A DNA stretch of 64,000 nt. Origin: Dillenia suffruticosa. Its lineage: Eukaryota; Streptophyta; Magnoliopsida; Dilleniales; Dilleniaceae. The stretch lies in contig JAVTVX010000016.1 in the NCBI GenBank assembly GCA_033439265.1, forward strand, positions 21,456,701-21,520,700. Reading direction: 5' to 3'. The position numbers and the translations under genes are program-made. Shown one piece after another: positions 36,601-46,830 of the stretch (position 1 is the first letter of the stretch; every line of letters starts with the position of its first letter). The notes under the pieces were generated by a model. That model did no database searches. It had not been told where the DNA came from and saw nothing but the letters and a program-made list of their open reading frames with translations.

Positions 36601-37851
36601 TTCATTGTCAAAAAGATTAATAACCCTCATATCCATAATCGGCATCAAACTCTCAACCTGATCAATCCTAACAAGGTTCTTAAGCCCTCTAGGCTGAAAA
36701 AACACAGGCTGAAAACCTTCATCTGTCTCCATTAATGTAGCTGATGACGACTCCACATCTGCATCATCCCCAATAGCCTGAAACTGATACAAGCCATGAT
36801 TCCCAAACTCTGATGCAGCAAACAAAAACCCTGTTTTTAACACACACATCGAAGCTGTGACAGGAATTGTGTCAAAATACTTAATCTTCAACTCTGTAAC
36901 CCGCTCATTATCATGTTCCAAAGTAACCTTAAATATATCTCCATACTCCGTCTGCAACAAAAAGAAAAACATCGACTTCTGCCTGTGCGTTGCAGCAGAA
37001 ACAATCAAAACCCCTCTTTCTGCAGGCAAATCTGCCCTTCTAGGAATCACCGCCCTAACATCTGGGTGACCTTGATTCTTATATATCACAAAATTCTCTG
37101 CACAAACAAGAACCCCACTTGGCCCATCACCACCACCAGGAACCGTAACGAGCATATTAGCCCCATTATCAACTTGCTCCGACCACTTCCTCGACACATG
37201 ATTAAGCCCTAAATCTAGTTCATAAAATGTCAAATGCTTTTGCGCCTCACTTGCAGCCTGACCAGTTGAATCCTGGTCAGCCTCTGAATAATCCAACTCA
37301 ATTGCCGCAAATATTGGGTTATCAAACCCACAATCAACACCAGCAATGGAATACACTATTGTATGGGACTTATGCGCCTCTAAAGGTGACGATATAGTTA
37401 ACCTAGTAGCAGTATCTCTATTCAATACATAAACAAGCTTCTGTTTCTCACATGCTCCTATCATAACAGACCTACCTTTGGGGTCAACCGCCAAATACTG
37501 ACCCGGAACAATCCTACGACACCCAGATTTTCCAAAAGTCTCCTGATGAATCTTATCAAAAACATTCTTTTCTTTGTTGTATTCGAGAATTACAATTCGA
37601 CCGGAGTCAGAACCGACGACAATATAGTCCTTTTGGGAACCAGTTAACCTAAATTGAGCTAAGGATCTAATGGCACCAAATATTTCTACGGAGAGAATAG
37701 TTTGGATTCTACCGTTATCGTCAGGTCGTAAGAGATCGAGAACTTTACCTCTAGCAACGACGATTTCCTGCGCTTTGCCGCCGGAAAAACTGCCGTTGAT
37801 TGCACAGACGATGCCGGTGGGTTTTTGGAGAGTGAGATTGTAGAGATACAT
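27622..37851 (-). CDS. SF3B3: Splicing factor 3B subunit 3 (SF3B130/SAP130)
   Basis: A core subunit of the SF3b module of U2 snRNP, a beta-propeller scaffold that with SF3B1 and PHF5A helps recognise the branch point in the nucleus. The CDS is complement(join(27622..27759, 29362..29853, 34834..37851)), 3648 nt, 1215 aa, as in other plants. Exon 1 alone encodes 1006 residues, starting [20 protein letters not shown]. It carries the MMS1-type N-terminal region and most of the CPSF_A-type propeller. Exon 2 begins [20 protein letters not shown] and ends AYFPVK; exon 3 begins [19 protein letters not shown] and ends EIRNKII. All junctions are phase 0 and GT-AG, and no stop interrupts. Intron 1 (29854-34833) is about 5 kb and filled with mobile-element relics and tandem repeats. 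Confidence 0.97.
30884..32229 (+). mobile_element. L1-type LINE 3' fragment with RNase H, in SF3B3 intron 1
   Basis: Degenerate plus-strand frames give '[12 protein letters not shown]' (region after zf-RVT), then [13 protein letters not shown] and an RNase H half ending [16 protein letters not shown]. The domain resumes after a MITE as [19 protein letters not shown] and ITFYHVF. A poly(A)-like tail (caaaaaaaaaataaaataaaat) closes it near 32229. It is antisense to SF3B3. Stops and shifts make it a relic. Confidence 0.7.
31355..31876. mobile_element. hAT-type MITE inside the LINE RNase H relic
   Basis: The left end is TAGGGGTGTTAATGGGTTGGG; the right end, reverse-complemented, begins GTGGGGTGTTC. 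Flanking 8-bp sequences are GATCTTAA (31347-31354) and CATCTTAA (31877-31884), 7 of 8 matching. Taking it out with one duplication rejoins the RNase H frame (A-V-D-L-K-I-Q-L). It contains a (GGAAGT)n array near 31496-31535 and GA-rich DNA. Confidence 0.75.
32230..33645 (+). mobile_element. RTE-type LINE remnant in SF3B3 intron 1
   Basis: Plus-strand fragments show [39 protein letters not shown] and [19 protein letters not shown], typical of plant RTE-clade reverse transcriptase. The catalytic F-A-D-D motif reads F-A-N-A (near 32760). C-terminal blocks such as [12 protein letters not shown] and [12 protein letters not shown] follow. The end is a TTG-rich stretch (attgttgttgtaaaataaaat), the usual RTE 3' simple repeat. 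It has many stops and is dead, and is antisense to SF3B3. Confidence 0.8.
33686..33795. repeat. 55-bp tandem duplication
   Basis: Two adjacent 55-bp copies (33686-33740 and 33741-33795) differ at a single base (gcgtgacg versus gcgtgatg). Recent duplication inside SF3B3 intron 1. Confidence 0.9.
33935..34420. repeat. Three tandem units of ~150-168 bp in SF3B3 intron 1
   Basis: Units start at about 33935, 34103 and 34255 with the shared opening 'catagagcataagtagctga'. All contain 'ttacaccattaaaggtt' variants, 'atcacctcccc', 'actctgcttctcc' and 'taacaaacatttttccac'. They are more diverged than the neighbouring 55-bp pair. Confidence 0.85.
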
Positions 37852-37873
37852 GGTGAGAGTGACAGAGAGAGGA

Positions 37874-37894
37874 AAACCCTAGGGTTTAGGGTTT
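37874..37894 (-). promoter_or_regulatory. Telo-box cluster upstream of SF3B3
   Basis: Just upstream of the ATG (37851), the minus strand reads AAACCCTAAACCCTAGGGTTT. Telo-boxes at this position are common in plant genes for translation and RNA processing. Confidence 0.6.
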
Positions 37895-38764
37895 GAAGAG
37901 AGAAAGAGAGCAAGCGGTGAAAATGTCGCGCCAAGGTTTTTGCTACAAATAGAACCCGTGGAAAGAGAGAGAATTTTTTTTTTTTTTACCGGACTTGACC
38001 GCTGCACAGTATAATTCATCCCGATTAATCTGAATCGATCACTATAAAATCTACTTATATTGGTTTTTTCATGCCTAAAAAGAATTAAACTCTCAATCTG
38101 ATTAAAAAATAAAAATATACATCCCACGTACACCTATAAATATCGTTGAAAGAGGCTGCCGGAAAGAACATCTTTAAATCTTATTTCTTTTCTTTTTTCT
38201 TTTGATTGAATTAAATCCAATATATTGGATTATTAATTATCATTAATTATAATTATAATTATAATTTTTTCATTTCTCACATAATATAAGTAAAATTTTA
38301 ATTCATTTTCCATTTGTATTTATGATATAGCAAAAATATTATTTATTGAAATTTCTGGATGGGTTTATCACGACTCATATAAAAAATAAAGAATAAAACT
38401 TTTAATATGTAAAATTGAAATAAAATATTATAATATGTAATCCTTTTAATCTTGGTGTCGTCAGAGTCATGGTGGAACTCGTAGATGAAATAAAAAAATT
38501 TATATAAAGAATGAAATATAAAATATATTTGTAATTATAATTTTAAAAATAGTGATTATAATTTTTATAGACAAATAATATTTATAATTGTAAAATTATA
38601 TATAATCTAAAAAAAAATCAAGAGTGAGTGAATTCTCATCTTCAAAAATATGATTTACTTCACAATTAACCTAGTATGATTATATTTTATTTTTTTACTT
38701 CTTTATGAATTTTTCTTAATAGTTACGATCGCACTATATTACTATATTTGAAGGGAAAGTTTTA

Positions 38765-39258
38765 TTAAATAGCGTAACAAAAACAAAAGATAGTTATAAC
38801 CGAAATGAAAATATTTAGGTGGATATATGACAAAACTATAATAGATAGAATAAGAAATAAAGAAATTCGTAAAAAATTCAGAGTTAGTTCAATTGTGAAT
38901 AAAATGCGAGAGTATCGTCTGAAATGATTTGGATATGTGCAAAGATGACCCCAAAAACGTATCGGTTAAGATAATTAAGAATTTGAATATATGATATTTA
39001 GTAAAATGTAGAGAAAAACCGTTGAAAATTTAGATGTAAATTATCCGTAAAAATATAATAATAAAGAGTTTAGACGAGAAGATGGATTTGAGTAGAAATG
39101 AGTGGCTTAAAATAATTATACAAGTTAAACCAATATATTTTAGATATAAATATATATTTATTTATTTATTATTTTTTTAATCATTTTTAAATTTATTTTT
39201 CAAACGGTTAATTTCAAATGTTGAGATTAAGACGTAATTTGTTGTTGTTGTTGTAATG
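38765..39258 (+). mobile_element. RTE-type LINE 3' fragment (second copy)
   Basis: It closely parallels the last part of the RTE copy at 33160-33645: 'tagttataaccgaaatgaaaatatttagg', 'gaattcgtaaaaaattcagagttag' and 'aaattatccgtaaaaatataata'. It ends in the same TTG repeat (tttgttgttgttgttgtaatg). It is a 5'-truncated, inactive copy. Confidence 0.8.
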
Positions 39259-39470
39259 AATTTTCTTAATAGGAAGTAAATTGTAAAGGCTTGCAATGAA
39301 ATTAGGGTTCATCCAAGAGTCAATGTTGTTGTATTTAGCTCTCTAAATACTTCTTTATACTTGTATATGAGAGCAAAAGGATAAGGTGGACAAACCTTCG
39401 ATCTGATAGAAATATTTATTTTATACTTGACACTTTATAATGGCTATTACTTAATGAAAAATAATTATTA

Positions 39471-39747
39471 TTTAAATTAAATATTTTGTAAAGAAAATAA
39501 AGATTTTTATGAAAAATTTTAAAAAAATCATTACCTTAATTATTTTTTCCCACTCATATAAGATAATTACTGGATACGAAAATCTTTAATAAAAGGCGAA
39601 AGAATAATATTTAAATTAAATATTTTGTAAAGAAAATAAAGATTTTTATGAAAAATTTTAAAAAAATCATTACCTTAATTATTTTTTCCCACTCATATAA
39701 GATAATTACTGGATACGAAAATCTTTAATAAAAGGCGAAAGAATAAT
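39471..39747. repeat. 139-bp perfect tandem duplication
   Basis: Segment 39471-39609 is repeated immediately at 39610-39747 with no difference seen, pointing to a very recent duplication (or an assembly duplication). Confidence 0.9.
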
Positions 39748-40200
39748 TCGCTCTGCACTCATCACACGGCTGCAGCAGATATGAAATTCTCTTATTGTCT
39801 GCTTCTGAATGTCCGAGGATCTATACAATCTCAGAAACAACTCTGAACATTGCAGGTGGCCAATTGAGAGCCAATTTTCTCAACCCAATCCTTAACTTAC
39901 ACAAATAGTGCTGCTCAAATCAAAGTTCGAGCGGGGGAAAAGCATCGAATCAGATCAACAAAGTGAAAATTTTTGGGTAAAAGATCACAGATAGTGCTGC
40001 TTATACACCATTACACTGAGGTTTTCTATCATAAATAACATGGCCAAGGCGACAATAGCAACTCTAGGTTGGTTATACTACAAGGAAGACACATGGTAGA
40101 TTGACAGTAATTCTTAAAGTCCTGAAATTAACACACAACTAGCAGTTTGAACTCTCATGTATGTCATGACTAATGATAGGGCTGTTTTTGGTTAATCAGC

Positions 40201-43200
40201 TTACATGTTGAATGATGTCTTGATCTCCATTAAATTCCTCACCACCTCAACCATGGTAGGCCGCCTCCATGGCTCATCATATGTGCACAAACGAGCAATG
40301 CTGAGCACACACAACATCTGATCTTTGCATGAGATTGCATGTGATTAACACAGTTCAAACACCTCCTCTTCTTTTCTGCACGAGATCATCCATCTAACCA
40401 ACCCAACAAGATTACCACCTTCAACATCAGCCTGCCCTGTGGGTGCTCTGCCAGTTGTGAGCTCCAACATTACCACCCCAAAGCTATAACATCTCCATTA
40501 GTTGCAGCCACCATGGTCTGACCATACTCTGGAGGGATATAGCCAAAAGTCCCAGCAAGAACTGTGCTAACATGGCTCTCACAAGCACTGATTATTCGTG
40601 CAAGGCCAAAGTCTGATAGTCTTGGCTCAAATTTGCTGTCTAACAATATGTTACTTGACTTAATGTCTCTGTGGATAATATGAGGCACAGAACCATGATG
40701 CAGAAAAGCAAGCCCTCTGGCTGAGCCTAGACAAATGTTAAGCCGTGTTGGCCAGTCAAGAGCCTCAACTGCATCAGCACGGTTCCTTAACCAAACATCA
40801 AGGCTACCATTCTCCATGTATTCATATATTAAGAACTGTTCATTCCCATAGACACAGTACCCAAGCAAAGGAACCAAATTTTCATGATTTACCTTTCCTA
40901 TTGTCTCCATTTCAGCCAAGAATTCTGTGTCACCATGCAACTGTCCCCCATTGAGTTGTTTGACAGAAAGCATAAGACCCTCTGTTAGTGATGCTTTGTA
41001 GACTGTACCAAACCCACCTTCTCCAATAATGCAAGTCTTGCTGAAATTATCAGTTGCAGACAGTATATCTGCAGCATTTAGCCGCAACAAAGAATGCTCA
41101 AAAGTGGCGATGTTACTGCTTAGTGGTTCCTTGTGCTTCTTACCCAACAATTCATCAGTGGATGCAGGCTCAATAGTTGTGACAAGCTTTTTCTTTCCCT
41201 TCTCAAGAACTAGTGCTTCTTGCCTTAGAATCTTCCACCTAAGGAGAGAAAGCAGCAAGACAGCAAAAGATGAATGTGGCAGAGAGCGAAATTACCCAGA
41301 TAGAAGCCTGAGTCAGAGCTGGTGAATGTGAATATCCTCGAAATGAAGGGAAGGAAGGTTTAACTGTTGGGCATGGTTTAGCTTTAGAGCATGAATCTGG
41401 AACATAACCCCTGAACTTGTTGGCAGACAGATTGATAAAAGCAAGCCCTTCTATGTTGCTATGTAACATATGTTGCAAGGAACAGATTCTTGAAAATTGT
41501 TAACAGAGAAATCAACGTAGGTCAGGGCTGCAAGATTTGATAGAAAAACAGGCAAACCGCCTAGGTCTAAGATGGAAAGGGAGGTTAAATTGGAGAAGGA
41601 ATTACAAAGTTGACCAGACAAATGATTGTTACTAGCATTTAGAACCAAAAGAGAGCTTATGGTTGTTATATCAAAGAAATAGATCCAGTGACAGAATTCA
41701 GGCTGATATCCAGGTAGGTCAGGCTACTTATATTGAATAATGAAGGCAGCAGTGGGCCTGAAAGATGGTTGTCAGAGAGATCAAGCTTTGCTAAACTGGG
41801 CATCATCAAACCAAGGTTTTCAGGGATTGAGCCAGAAAACTGGTTGTGAGAAACAATCAGTCCTTGGAGGTTCCTCAATGCTAGAAACTGAGGGAGCACT
41901 AATTCTGAGAAAGAATTGAAAGATAAATCGAGCAATGTTAAGTTGACCAGGTCTGACAACTCATGAGGAATGCCGCCATTGAGCTTGTTTCCCTGCAACA
42001 GTAGTTCAGTTACCACAATACAGTGGCCAATTGATGCAGGAATTGGACCCACAAAATGATTATAAGACAGATCCAGCATGCCATAATGCTGAAGGAATTC
42101 AGAATCAGGTAAAGGCACCTTCTGAAAGCCGAAGCAGACACTTTCAGGTATCAAGCCGGAGAACATTGTTCGATAGCACCAGGTTGTCTAGCAGTTTTAG
42201 CTGAGATATAGAGTTCAGAATTGAACCTATAAATTTGTTTCCTCCAAGATCCAGAGAAACCAGTTTCGTACAGTTGAAAAGTTCAGAAGGAATCTCTCCA
42301 GTTAACTTGTTCCCATGTAGAGACAGATTGGTTAGATTTTTCAACTCTCCAATTGCACTAGGAATGCTTACTTCAAAAAGATTGTCATCCAATTGTAATC
42401 TCTGAAGGGTAAAGACTTTGGCAAGTCCTGCAGGGATCTGACCATCAAGCATATTGCTTCCAAATGATATCTCCATAAGAGTCCGTGATTCCCACAGTTC
42501 ATCAGGAATCTTTCCAGAAAACTTGTTCTTTGAGAGTTCTGGTGTAACGAGTTTAAGCTGCCCAAGATAGCCAGGTATTTCACCAAAGAGTTGATTTCCA
42601 GAGAGTACCAAGTCTGTGAGGCTCAGACATCTCCTGAAAGTATCATTAATGGTTCCAGAGAATTCATTATCTGACGGCAGCAACATAGACAGAGATTGAG
42701 TATTGCAGACTTCTGCAGGCACCTCACCGGAAAGCATATTGGAACTAACATCAAGGAGGGCCACAGCTGGAATATCAAGTGGTGGCAGGGATCTGTTAAA
42801 AAGATTCTTGCTCAACATTATCATTTCTATTAGTTTCCAGTGAGATATCCAATCTGGAATTGGACCTGAGAGCCGATTTGAATCAAGCATAAGTGAGTTC
42901 ATAGATTCCAGGCCAACAATTGCACCTGGTAATGGACCAGAAAGCGAGTTGTAGGACAGGTTTAAAATCTTGAGCTTCTTGCATTTACCCTATTCACCAG
43001 GAATATTTCACTCAACCCTGAATTTTCTGCAAGAAGATAAATCAGATCTGTCAACTTGAGATTTCTCAGAAGACCAGAGAATGAATTCCCCTGCACTGAT
43101 AGTTCTGTTAGATTTCTCAGAAGACTGATCGTAGATGGTAAGCTGCCCGGGAAACTATTGCCATCAAGTACGATTTGTCTGAGCAACTTGAGATTAGAGA

Positions 43201-43618
43201 GGGCTGACGGTAGGATCCCAACCAATCTGTTACCACTTATGTCAAGAGACTCCAGATGCTTTAAGGTCCAGAAACTTCTTGGAATACAACCAGTGAGGGC
43301 ACGGTTACTTAGATTAAGGTGCTTCAGATTTCTGAATTGTGTAATACTGATGGGAAATGGTAAGTTCAGGGGTAACACTGTACATAAATTTATTTCATAC
43401 ACGGTGGAATCTGCACACCTGATACCAGACCAGTTGCATGGTGTGATCTTTGGGTCAAACCAACTTGGAATGATGTTCTTCTCTTGCAAAAGCGAGTTTC
43501 TGAGGATAAATAATTCTGGAATATCGCCAGAATAAGCTGCACTTGACATGGTGGGGTATAAGATGCAGAATACCATGAACACAAATGCACAGAAAGGTTG
43601 CACTCTACGAGCTGACAT
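40201..43618 (-). pseudogene. LRR receptor kinase pseudogene, MSP1/EMS1-like
   Basis: Intact members of this family are plasma-membrane receptors of TPD1-type peptides that control early anther cell fate. The minus-strand order is signal peptide and LRR-NT (start 43618; MSARRVQPFCAFVFMVFCIL, then W-x-G-I-R-C), a long LRR array, a transmembrane segment near 41300, a juxtamembrane TIEPASTDELLGKK, and a kinase with GEGGFGTVY, HRDIKSSNILL, DFGLARI and GTFGYIPPEY. The frame is broken at least six times: a shift plus TAG near 43000-42980, shifts near 42160, 41660, 41470 and 41250, and a one-base loss in D-V-Y-S-F-G near 40480. A stop lies near 40346 before the PWRRPTMVEVV tail that ends at 40201. 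Domains are well conserved between breaks, so the loss looks recent. Sequencing indels are an alternative. Confidence 0.85.
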
Positions 43619-45750
43619 TGCAAAATCTTAGCCAAGTTCTAATACAAAGATCAATACAAGAGATTCCCCCTCAGATTGCCTTTATCGATGTTGGTCCCAG
43701 AGAGAAAATCACTTCTGGCAGTTCATGGAAACCTACAAGAAACATGTGGAGAAGTTGCTCAGAGTTAAGGACCTTAGAAAAATATTAGAGGGCAATAGGC
43801 TGGGGGACAAAATGTCTATGAAATGCAAATTTGACCCGAAGCTAAATGCCACCTTTACAGGCCAAAAATATGAGAAGCAGATGTTTAAGTGAAGTTTAGT
43901 TGTCAGGGTGCCAGCAACCTAAAATTAACTAATGGTGTTTTAGTAGTTAACATTGCTTCTGAGTTGGGGTGTCATGCTTTATATCAGGGTCACTCTCTTA
44001 AAGTAAATCATAATCATTTTTCCTAAGGAAGGTAAATCATAAACTAGTTATTAGTAACATATCTAATCTACTGGAAAGACAGTTAAACCATTTGGCCAGG
44101 CTTAGCTCAGCCATTAGCAAGACAATGCAGAAAACATTGCAAAACGATAGCAGAAACTTTGATTCAAAATTGGTGCTAGGCATGCCAAAATGCTACCTTC
44201 ACTGGTTAAAGCCCCAGTATTGGGGCTTTTCTCAGATAGTATAGCCTTCACATAAGCAGACAAGAAGGCCCAAAACAGGCTTAGTGAAACTCAGTCTAGC
44301 ACAAAATCAGCATTGACACCAATTCCATATTTTTAACTGGAAAATTTCCCCTTTACTATAGGAATGAATGACCGGTATGGAATCCATATATATTATTGAA
44401 AATAAAAAGAAATAGCTAAATATAGGCATGGACAATATCCATTATTAGCAATATCTCAAAATAAACTTCATGATCACATGATTTTAACTCAGGACCCTCG
44501 TTCTTTATGAAAGCTTCCCCTTTTATTCAATTTAAAAAAAAAATCACATGATTGGATGTGCCACACAACATGTAAGGAGGGTGTTAAGATATAAAAATAA
44601 AAATAACATCTTTCTTCCACTAATTTAAACTTTTGGAAGATATGATAGTCATACAAAATATAAGATTAGAACTTATATACATATATAGTTTGCATGTGCA
44701 GGTCTGTGTAAATGAGAATTTGAAAAACATTTCAAATTTTTTTGTTAGAATAATGAAATCCTCATACGTTACCTTGTGTAATGTAGCAGCTAAAGTCTCT
44801 GCAACACAGACCTAATAATAAACTTAAGCCAGCAGTGCTGAGAACTCTGTGCACAAAAGAAAAAGTAATATCAACACAAGGGGATTTAAAAGTATACATA
44901 GAGATCCTAAAATCACAAAAAAAAATATCTTGAAAAAAGGGATACTACAATGTTTAGTTATTTTAATTTTTTTTATTTGGAAATTATAATATTAGAGTGA
45001 TCATCCGAATTCATGCTTCTACTAACATAAGACACTATACGAGGCGCAACTCTATAAAACAAACTTAAAACAAAAAGCATGGGGCTAAAATCTGCAGAAT
45101 TTCTTTTTGATCTTTCTAAACACCAAAGACACCATAGCTTAGTCGTATGATTCTCTAACGTTATGATAATAAAAAAGAAAAGATATGTGAGCAAAAAGTT
45201 TAATGATTAGTTATTTATCATCAAGAAAAGCCACAGTAACCCAACCATACACTGAAGTCCAGGATTTTTACCTATAATTGACTATCTCCTGTGATTATTC
45301 TCTTTTAAAAAAATCAAGAACATAAATAATTAAGTTGCATTTTAAGGAAAGAAGAATCCAAAATATAAATAAATAAAGGATAAGAGGGTCAATTTCACAA
45401 AATGAAACCTAAAACTTCAAACATCTGCTAGGACCTTCGCTTCCAACAAATAATGATAAACTTCATAATTAATTTCATCAAGTCAGGAGAAAAGGAAGTG
45501 ACGGACGGCTAATTAAAAAAGGTTTGCTTTTCTTAGAAGATAAAGAGATACTGAAAGAAGGGGTCTTCTTTTCACAGAGGCACAGCTAGAAAATAAACAC
45601 AATTAATGACTGAACAATGAAGAGCAACAGTACACCTTCATCTTCAAAAAGCCGGACTCCAGATTGCTATACTATAAGCTTAACATAGAACGCACCTTTG
45701 TAAATACAAAAAGTCGCATCGAAACCAACATAAACCCACAACCCAGACAA
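43619..45750. other. Intergenic, upstream of the receptor-kinase pseudogene
   Basis: No exon was recognised. There is a small perfect hairpin (agccccagtattggggct, 44211-44228). The rest is AT-rich and unremarkable. Confidence 0.5.
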
Positions 45751-46180
45751 AATCTCTCAATCTTCCCTTGAAAAAAGAAACCAACATCTAGAACACAAAA
45801 TAGGCACACTAAACAGTAGCCGCTAGGTACCAAAAAATAGGGAACAGCTCCAGAGAGACGGACAGACAGACAAACTGACAGAGAGACCGGAAACTCTCAA
45901 TCTTCCCTCTAAAAAACCATCAAATTAGAACACAAAACAAGCACATTAAACGTTAGCCAATGCTTAAGTACCTAAACGTAGGCAAGGGACATGCCCAGAG
46001 AGGGAGAGAGAGAGAGAGAGAGACACCGAGACCCATGTTAAAACTCTCAATCTTCCCCTTGAAAAAGACCATCAAATTTCGAACACAAAACAAGCACACT
46101 AAGCATTGGCCAATGCTTAAGCACCTAAAGTAGGCAGAGGCAACCCAGAGAGAGACAGAGAGAGGGACCCAGATCAAAAT
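45751..46180. repeat. Three tandem units of ~145 bp
   Basis: Units begin near 45751, 45891 and 46041 with 'aaactctcaatcttcccc'. They share 'gaacacaaaacaagcacactaa', 'gccaatgcttaagcacctaa' and a terminal GA-rich part. The first unit is the most diverged. Confidence 0.85.
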
Positions 46181-46788
46181 GCTTAATATTCCGTTGACAA
46201 CGTTAATGAACACAAACCCAAAGAAAAAAGAACGACAAACAAGCAACAAATGACTAAAGAACAGAGAATGAGAGAGAGAGAGAGAGGAAGAGAGAGTGTG
46301 GAGAACAGGAACCCGGAAAAACCGAAGCTTTTTGGGGTCTCAAGAAGGATTGAGACGTGGAAAGACATTGAATTGAAGCAGCCACACCCGGACACTCGGA
46401 AAGAAAAGCAAAAGCATGTACTTGCATTTTCTATAATTAGCGCACTAATCACTAGCTTTTTCTTTACATATTCACATCCTTAAATGTTTAACTAAGCTTA
46501 AAAAGGAAAATTAACAGTTTAAAGTATTAAAAATCCCTTCCCTCTCTTCTTATCTCCCTATCTATTTAAAATTAAGAGAGAGAGTCGAGAAGAAGCAAAA
46601 CCCAAGAATGCACGAACCCATCAAACAGTATAATAAACAACAAAAAAATATTATAATGAAAAGGCGAAAGTGAAAGCAGTAATACCCGATAATGTTGTAT
46701 AACTCGAGCTGACGCAGAAGGGTAATGGAGAGAAGTTTAACTTGAGGCTATTCTAATGCCGAGAAATGAGATCTTAAGAGATTCATAT

Positions 46789-46830
<42 letters not shown>

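Noticed and set aside
34871..37212. Plus-strand frames across SF3B3 exon 1
   Set aside because: They are antisense shadows of a highly conserved 1006-codon exon and show no domain.
43056..43535. Plus-strand 159-codon frame over the receptor-kinase pseudogene
   Set aside because: It is antisense to clear LRR and signal-peptide coding sequence and has no recognisable domain.
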